Positions 5,747-9,716 of a stretch of DNA of 9,716 nucleotides are shown here, piece by piece. Source of the stretch: JBDREC01 sp043820105 [NCBI: Pseudomonadota bacterium] (GTDB lineage: Bacteria; Bdellovibrionota_F; JAHFAK01); contig JBDREC010000074.1 in assembly GCA_043820105.1 (NCBI GenBank), forward strand, positions 1 to 9,716, in the 5' to 3' direction. Below the pieces are notes generated by a model. That model did no database searches. It was not told the origin of the DNA and saw only the letters and a program-made list of their open reading frames with translations. Positions within the stretch are counted from its first letter, which is position 1, and each line of letters begins with the position of its first letter. The position numbers and the translations under genes were made by a program.

Positions 5747-6646
5747 ATGCTAGATATAAACCTTATAAAAGTGTTCATGGAAGTAACTAAAACTGGCAAC
5801 ATATTAAGAGCTTCTAAAAACTTAAGAATTACCCAACCTGGAGTAAGTCAAAAAATAAAACAGCTAGAGAGTCATTTAGGTGAATCATTATTTATAAGAA
5901 AAAGATCAGGCATGGAATTAAACCATGCTGGAAATGAGTTTTTACTTATTTGCAATAACATAAAAAACGAATTAGATAGGCTCGATAATTGGATAATAAA
6001 CAAAAAACCAGAAGTTTCAGGACATATTCATATAACAACTGTCTCCAGTTTTATCACCTATGTATTTCCAAAATTTTTAAAAATCTTCTTTGAAAAATAT
6101 CCTGAAGCTAAATTTACTGTAAAAGATGCAAGGATTTCAGAGCATGTTGAAGAAAATCTTATCAAGGGAAAATCTGATATTGGGATTATTATTGGAAGAT
6201 GCAAAAAGGATTCATTGAAAATTCAAAAACTATCTGAAAATCATATTTTAATGGTATGTTCAAAAGACTACTTTCTTGCTAAAAAGAAAAATATAACAAG
6301 GGACGACCTTGATAAAGCAAGGATCTTTTCCCATGCAGAAGCTCATTCTAGAACTAGCAAATTTATAGCAAAGGAGCTTGGTTACCCTTCTGAAAAAGAT
6401 TTTGGTGATATTTTCTTAAATGACATGGAAGCATGCAAAGCTCATGTTTTAGAAGGCTTGGGTATCGCATTTGTAGCCAAAATGTATATTAAAGATGAAT
6501 TAAAAAAAGGAAAGCTTGTGGCTTTGCCTGGATTTAATATGAATAGACCAGCTTATATTGTTTCACGAAATGAAAAATATGAATCACCATTATTAAAAAT
6601 TTTTAAAAAAGAGTTTGTTGATTATTGCAAGGACTTAGATTTTTAA
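5747..6646 (+). CDS. LysR-family transcriptional regulator
   Basis: This is a 299-residue LysR-type regulator. The N-terminal winged helix-turn-helix is plain: INLIKVFMEVTKTGNILRAS, then LRITQPGVSQKIKQLESHLG and LFIRKRSG (about residues 4-54), with the TQPxVSxxIxxLExxLGxxLFxR signature of the family. The effector-binding domain follows a linker helix from about residue 90 (SGHIHITTVSSF, periplasmic-binding-protein fold) to the end. The ATG at 5747 is chosen because AGGA (5736-5739) lies 7 bases upstream; a TTG at 5732 in the same frame would put the ribosome site inside the gene. It is transcribed away from the P-loop operon across the palindrome at 5665-5692 and probably regulates it. Its last 12 bases overlap the end of the AbiEii gene, tail to tail. 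The inducer is unknown. Confidence 0.93.
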   Translation: MLDINLIKVFMEVTKTGNILRASKNLRITQPGVSQKIKQLESHLGESLFIRKRSGMELNHAGNEFLLICNNIKNELDRLDNWIINKKPEVSGHIHITTVSSFITYVFPKFLKIFFEKYPEAKFTVKDARISEHVEENLIKGKSDIGIIIGRCKKDSLKIQKLSENHILMVCSKDYFLAKKKNITRDDLDKARIFSHAEAHSRTSKFIAKELGYPSEKDFGDIFLNDMEACKAHVLEGLGIAFVAKMYIKDELKKGKLVALPGFNMNRPAYIVSRNEKYESPLLKIFKKEFVDYCKDLDF

Positions 6647-7390
6647 TTTAATATTAATTTCCTTAAAGAGATGCTCAAGGGTTTCAGGTAAATCACTATA
6701 TCTTTTCTGGTGCTTTTTGTAGGCTTTTTCCATATCTTCATTTATCCAACTTGTTTCTACAATATTATTAATTCCCTTTTTATTTAATATTTCTTTTGTT
6801 GCTTTTATTGGAATTAAATCAGATTTAATAATTCTGTAGATATCATCGAAATCCTTAATTCTTGTATTTCCTGATTTAAATTTATAGCAGGTATCGATTT
6901 TATCAGATAAAATATTTTCCAAAGATTGAGCATTAATTTTGAATTTTTCTTCATCCAAATCTAATAAAATTTGTTCATATTCAGTTTTTAATTTATAAAC
7001 TATGTCAATTTCAAATTCATTTTCTGCTCCATCATCTGTTTTATAAGCAATTTTCAATTTAGCAGCTTTTAAGTCTTCTTTTTCAAACTCTAAATAATCT
7101 AAAATCTTATAATTTATTCCTTTATCAACTTTGCATGCTTTTTTTAATTTTTTTAATATATCATCTTTATTATTTAGTGATCTTGTAACAAGATCTAAAT
7201 CCACTGTAGCTCTTGGTGTTCTTATATAATACCAAATTAGATTTCCACCTTTAAAAATAAAATCTTCTGAAACTTTATTGATTGATTTTATATATGTTAA
7301 AATTACATATTTTAAAAAGCCAGAAGGACCCTTTAAACCATTTTGCTTTATGAAATTTCTTGCTCTTATAACAAATCGCTTTTCACTCAT
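6635..7390 (-). CDS. abiEii: AbiEii-family nucleotidyltransferase toxin
   Basis: This 251-residue protein is the toxin half of a type IV-like AbiE toxin-antitoxin (abortive phage infection) pair. It belongs to the DNA polymerase beta-like nucleotidyltransferase superfamily (AbiEii/AbiGii). Motif I is visible as FKGGN (46-50), followed by PRATVDLDL (59-67) with D64 and D66 as the metal ligands. FEIDIVYK (126-133) supplies the third acidic residue, and LSDKIDTCYKF (161-171) with RIKDFDDIYRI (177-187) matches the later conserved motifs. All key residues seem intact. Relatives are reported to add pyrimidine nucleotides to tRNA acceptor ends; whether this one does is unknown. Its ATG overlaps the last 8 bases of the AbiEi gene (translational coupling), and its stop overlaps the LysR gene by 12 bases. 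Confidence 0.88.
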   Translation of the reverse strand: MSEKRFVIRARNFIKQNGLKGPSGFLKYVILTYIKSINKVSEDFIFKGGNLIWYYIRTPRATVDLDLVTRSLNNKDDILKKLKKACKVDKGINYKILDYLEFEKEDLKAAKLKIAYKTDDGAENEFEIDIVYKLKTEYEQILLDLDEEKFKINAQSLENILSDKIDTCYKFKSGNTRIKDFDDIYRIIKSDLIPIKATKEILNKKGINNIVETSWINEDMEKAYKKHQKRYSDLPETLEHLFKEINIKLKI

Positions 7391-7955
7391 CAGCCAGCTC
7401 CTGCTTTATTATTCTCAATACATTTGTCTTTAAAATCTTATCATACTTAGCAATCTCATCGTATTTAGGTTTATATTTTTTCAAATATCTTTTAATTGCT
7501 TTATAACAAATTGCTTCACTATAATAACGATAAATATCAGACAAGATACGCTCAGGATTATATATTTTGACATTTTCCCCTGAAATTTTAATTTTATCAA
7601 TCCCAATTAAGTATTTTTTTGAAATTCTTCTAACATTTAAAATACTATTTCTAATATTTTTGTTATTGGGAATATCCACATCAACACAATCAATATTCTC
7701 ATCGCTTAATCCATATACTTTTGCTGCAGCTAGTCCTGAAATTGCCGCATCTTTGTAATATTTAGCAACAACAATTAATAAACCTGTAAAAATATCCAAT
7801 GATGGCAAGCTATAAAATCCAATTCCAAGCCTTTGAATTTCTCCTCTTTCTTCAAGACGAACTAATAACATTCTGTTTTTAGATATTTTTTGCAATTCAC
7901 TTGCTGAGGCAACTAAATTCTTTTTTATATAAAGTACTATTTTATCTTTTTTCAT
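7383..7955 (-). CDS. abiEi: AbiEi-family antitoxin / transcriptional repressor
   Basis: This 190-residue protein is the antitoxin and autorepressor that pairs with AbiEii. The N-terminal ~50 residues form a winged helix-turn-helix: ASASELQKISKNRMLLVRL, then RGEIQRLGIGFYSLP, matching the G.i.rlgrGvY signature of AbiEi proteins. The rest holds the conserved LAAAKVYGLSDE segment (about 75-86) and YNPERILSDIYRY (about 132-144), the AbiEi antitoxin domain. In known AbiE systems AbiEi represses the operon by binding upstream repeats. Here a strong promoter lies directly upstream (7965-7993). Its 3' end overlaps the abiEii start by 8 bases. Position and order are as expected for a complete AbiE locus, here carried inside the tRNA-bounded island. 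Confidence 0.85.
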   Translation of the reverse strand: MKKDKIVLYIKKNLVASASELQKISKNRMLLVRLEERGEIQRLGIGFYSLPSLDIFTGLLIVVAKYYKDAAISGLAAAKVYGLSDENIDCVDVDIPNNKNIRNSILNVRRISKKYLIGIDKIKISGENVKIYNPERILSDIYRYYSEAICYKAIKRYLKKYKPKYDEIAKYDKILKTNVLRIIKQELADE

Positions 7956-7964
7956 AATGTTACT

Positions 7965-7993
7965 ATTTTGTCATATTTGGCATATTATGTCAA
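7965..7993 (-). promoter_or_regulatory. promoter of the abiEi-abiEii operon
   Basis: Reading leftwards there is a consensus -35 TTGACA (7993-7988), a 17-base spacer and a -10 CAAAAT (7970-7965), only about 10 bases before the abiEi ATG. The leader would therefore be very short and no clear ribosome site fits. The spacer contains ATATG twice at a 9-base period, a possible AbiEi binding site. Confidence 0.5.
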
Positions 7994-8026
7994 GTCTGTA
8001 ACGCATCTAAATATAGATTCAATATT

Positions 8027-8056
8027 GAATTTGCACGCAAAAATGCACGCAAATTA
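8027..8056 (+). repeat. 30-bp direct repeat, right copy (tandem TGCACGCAAA)
   Basis: This is base-for-base the same as 3086-3115 and in the same orientation, with TGCACGCAAA at 8032-8041 and 8044-8053. It lies between the AbiE promoter and the right-hand tRNA fragment, 136 bases inside the latter. Flanking sequences differ beyond the 30 bases, so the repeat itself is what has been conserved or copied. Confidence 0.8.
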
Positions 8057-8192
8057 ACGTCGCACTTACGTTAAGTTTGCGTAATGATTAGGTATGGTTT
8101 TTACATTTTTTCACAAGAAAAGGAAATTTGATCTTTCGCAACATCCTGTTATCACTTGGATTTTGGGTTAATAATAGTTTATAGTTTAGTTA
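8054..8192. other. non-coding spacer between right repeat and tRNA fragment
   Basis: No coding frame is supported here. The only structure seen is TTAACGT-7-ACGTTAA (8054-8074), a 7-bp inverted repeat that begins in the last bases of the 30-bp repeat and could be a binding site for an excisionase-like or repressor protein. No tRNA 5' half precedes the fragment at 8193, so no complete tRNA gene exists here. Confidence 0.4.
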
Positions 8193-8244
8193 AATGGCAT
8201 TCAAGAGGTAGGAGGGAATAATCCCGATCAGCTCCATAAAATTT
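8193..8244 (+). repeat. tRNA-Ala(GGC) 3'-end fragment with damaged T-arm (right att copy)
   Basis: Bases 8193-8210 are identical to the minus-strand tRNA half of the left junction from its anticodon loop (ATGGCAT) through the variable region. Bases 8220-8244 are again identical through the acceptor end CAGCTCCA and 8 further bases (TAAAATTT) beyond the tRNA. Between them, 8211-8219 (GGAGGGAAT) replaces the normal T-stem/T-loop GTCGGTTCA, so the TTC of the T-loop is lost. It lies in direct orientation relative to 2995-3036, and inverted relative to 2960-3001. It is best read as the far end (attR-like) of an integrated element. Confidence 0.7.
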
Positions 8245-8265
8245 AAACTGACAGTTAAAATTTTA
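8237..8265. terminator. palindrome, possible bidirectional terminator or recombination site
   Basis: TAAAATTTAAACTG (8237-8250) and CAGTTAAAATTTTA (8252-8265) are reverse complements with one mismatch in 14, around a single central A. It follows directly after the tRNA fragment and lies 60 bases beyond the end of the Fic gene. The stem is AT-rich, so it would be a weak terminator. It is followed by a short tandem CTAGTT repeat (8269-8286). Confidence 0.4.
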
Positions 8266-8324
8266 GCACTAGTTCTAGTTCTAGTATTTCAGATACTTCC
8301 GTAGTAAAAACTATTTTCATCATT

Positions 8325-9209
8325 TCATTTTTCTTCGTAATAATAAGAGTAGTCGATTCCTTTCATATACATTTCGCGACTTTTGATTTTTTCGCTTAGG
8401 GCCTTTTTGAGCAGATTTTTTATTTTTCTGCTATTTGTTGGGCTCTGTTTCATGGCATTTAAATAATCGTTTTTGGCTATTTTGCTCCAGTTAACACATT
8501 TTTTTAGTTGTTTTTTCAAAATTAAATCAAGCCAAATACGTGCACTTCGACCATTACCTTCCATAAATGGGTGGGCAATGTTCATTTCTATATATTTATC
8601 AGAAATTTGCTCAAATGTATCTTCTGGCATTAGTTCAATCTGTTTAAGCGTATTTTCTAAATGCTTTGCCATTGCAAATTGAAACCCACCTTTTGAAATA
8701 TTTTTTTGTCTAATTTGACCAGCAAATTCATACAAGCCTCCAAACAAATATGCATGAATTTGTTGCAAGCCATTAATTGTACCAACTTCAATGGCTCCAA
8801 TAAATGAACTTTCGAATAAGGCATATGCTTTTGTTTTGCTTTTTCCGTCTATAGATTCATCGCTAAATGTAAACCATTCAATAAATCTATTGGCTTTTGT
8901 TCCTGGAAATGTTTTGCCTAAGGCTATAATGCCACTGTAGTCGAGCATATCTGATAATCGTTTTTTCCCATCAGGTGCTAATAGTTTCAACTGGGTAGTA
9001 GCACTAACCACTTGGCAATTTTCCTTTTTTAATTTAGATTTTAGGTATTTCCAATAATTCCGAGTTTTGCTGTAATCGTCTTGATCGGTAAGGACTGCAA
9101 CGATATCAAGCACTGAAAACCACCATTTGCTTTTTTCATCGTCCCAAACAGCACGAACTTCTCGATCGTCAAAAAAACGAATTGAAATTTTATTTATATT
9201 ATTGGGCAT
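8325..9209 (-). CDS. class III Fic AMP-transferase fused to a DinD/antirepressor-like N-terminal domain
   Basis: This is a 294-residue two-domain protein. Residues 138-294 form a Fic domain with the full catalytic motif [12 protein letters not shown] (H213, E217, N219, R221, R224), predicted to transfer AMP from ATP to a hydroxyl side chain of a target protein. It aligns by eye almost throughout with N. meningitidis NmFic: IEVGTxxGLQQIHxYLFGG, then FAGQIRxxNISKGGF. The C-terminus has SYYYEE (288-293), matching the class III self-inhibitory helix (S/T)xxxE(G/N), with glutamate instead of G/N in the last position. Residues 8-120 ([57 protein letters not shown]) resemble the N-terminal domain of DinD and Bro-N/phage antirepressor proteins. 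The start follows AAGGA about 10 bases upstream. It is intact, monocistronic and needs no separate antitoxin. Confidence 0.92.
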   Translation of the reverse strand: MPNNINKISIRFFDDREVRAVWDDEKSKWWFSVLDIVAVLTDQDDYSKTRNYWKYLKSKLKKENCQVVSATTQLKLLAPDGKKRLSDMLDYSGIIALGKTFPGTKANRFIEWFTFSDESIDGKSKTKAYALFESSFIGAIEVGTINGLQQIHAYLFGGLYEFAGQIRQKNISKGGFQFAMAKHLENTLKQIELMPEDTFEQISDKYIEMNIAHPFMEGNGRSARIWLDLILKKQLKKCVNWSKIAKNDYLNAMKQSPTNSRKIKNLLKKALSEKIKSREMYMKGIDYSYYYEEK

Positions 9210-9315
9210 ATTCTTTTTCCTTAAACGTTAAAAGGTTTTCTCTGTAATATTTAAACCTTTATTTATTCATTTAGTCATTTTTCTATTTAAATAAATGATA
9301 TTGTAGCATTACATA

Positions 9316-9343
9316 ATATTATAGTATTATCGACTTTTATCAA
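9316..9343 (-). promoter_or_regulatory. candidate promoter of the Fic gene
   Basis: Reading leftwards, TTGATA (9343-9338) is followed after 16 bases by TAATAT (9321-9316), about 107 bases before the Fic ATG. The same stretch is a short inverted repeat (ATAATA/TATTAT). On the plus strand TTGTAG (9301-9306) and TATTAT (9325-9330), 18 bases apart, could equally drive the rightward frame. The DNA is so AT-rich that both are tentative. Confidence 0.3.
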
Positions 9344-9429
9344 TAAAAAACACATGTTTTATAAGAAATTTTACAGTCGTATTACTAATACTCCACCTTT
9401 TAAAATAAGTAAGCACCTCCGTACTACTT

Positions 9430-9716
9430 TTTCCTTTTTATTAGTAGCCCTTTCTGGAATTTTAATGACCTCAACAGCTTATTTTGGATTTAAAGCATTA
9501 ATAATCTTAAGTTTTATAGCAGTTCCATCCATTACAATTTTAGGCTTTTACTCAGTATCTTTTGCAGTTTCATCAATTGGTGGCTTTCATGAACTTCTTA
9601 AGATAGAACCTCAAAATTCAATTTTATTTGTTACAGCTGTATCAATGTGTATCGGCTCTTTTATATCAGGTGGAACTTTAACACCTGATTTTATTAGATT
9701 TGCAAAAAGCTCAAAA
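9430..9716 (+). pseudogene. codB: cytosine permease (CodB-like, NCS1 family), 5'-truncated and cut by the window edge
   Basis: From about 9430 the frame reads FLLVALSGILMTSTAYFG, then LSFIAVPSITILGFYSV, then GSFISGGTLTPDFIRFAKSSK. This matches the middle of CodB-type cytosine permeases (E. coli CodB about residues 130-226: LLIAVSGLLM, VIAVPAI, VGSFISAGTLTADFVRFGRNAK), inner-membrane importers of cytosine of the nucleobase-cation-symport-1 family. The first ~120-130 residues (about three membrane helices) are missing. The DNA where they should lie is the Fic gene and its leader. The frame is open from an ATG at 9355, but those 25 residues are not CodB-like and no ribosome site precedes the ATG. 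The rest of the gene lies beyond the window. It is therefore a broken gene, probably cut by arrival of the neighbouring island or Fic DNA. Confidence 0.75.

Noticed and set aside
3086-8056. CRISPR array built from the TGCACGCAAA repeats
   Set aside because: Each site has only two 10-base units with 2-base spacing, and there are no spacers or cas genes. The pattern fits protein-binding sites instead.
7567-8682. Plus-strand open frames at 7567-7758 and 8473-8682
   Set aside because: Both are antisense shadows of the abiEi and Fic genes, with no ribosome site or recognisable product.
955-9424. 12-bp identical string GCACCTCCGTAC at 955-966 and 9413-9424
   Set aside because: Identity stops at once on both sides. 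A 12-base match is near chance level for a 9.7-kb window, and no element structure links the two sites.

Overview
The window is AT-rich DNA, apparently from a Gram-negative (diderm) bacterium. This rests on a glycosyltransferase family 9 (heptosyltransferase-like) protein, a LysR regulator, a class III Fic protein very like the Neisseria meningitidis enzyme, and signal peptides on putative secreted proteins. The sequence does not allow a genus to be named. Almost everything here is accessory or mobile DNA.

Left part (1-2960). A REP-associated (Y1/HUH) tyrosine transposase gene and a family 9 glycosyltransferase gene, both on the minus strand, are followed by a graveyard of broken elements. 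These are the 5' end of an IS4-type (DUF4372) transposase with an in-frame stop, an IS66-type TnpA-like remnant in the opposite orientation, and, upstream of that remnant, the first ~20 codons of a four-helix-bundle (23S rRNA intervening-sequence-type) protein, also carrying a stop.

Middle part (2960-8237). An island of about 5.2 kb is bounded by pieces of an alanine-tRNA 3' end. At 2960-3036 two tRNA 3' halves are joined head to head through the anticodon loop, giving a tRNA-like palindrome that is probably not a working tRNA. At 8193-8236 there is another 3' half with a damaged T-arm. Just inside these ends lie two identical 30-bp direct repeats (3086-3115 and 8027-8056), each holding two copies of TGCACGCAAA at a 12-bp period, which look like integrase arm-type sites. 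No integrase is present. The cargo has two modules. The first is a minus-strand run of three genes (P-loop kinase-like NTPase, cysteine-containing membrane protein, secreted cysteine-containing protein), transcribed divergently from a LysR regulator across a strong palindrome. The second is an AbiEi/AbiEii toxin-antitoxin (abortive infection) pair whose toxin gene overlaps the end of the LysR gene tail to tail.

Right part (8237-9716). A palindrome follows the tRNA fragment. Next comes a minus-strand gene for a Fic AMP-transferase fused to a DinD/antirepressor-like N-terminal domain and ending in the self-inhibitory SYYYE motif. The window closes with a cytosine permease (codB-like) gene that lacks the first third of the protein and runs off the edge.

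The best candidates for something undescribed are the integrase-less, tRNA-bounded island with paired 30-bp repeats, and its LysR / P-loop NTPase / two exported cysteine-protein module.
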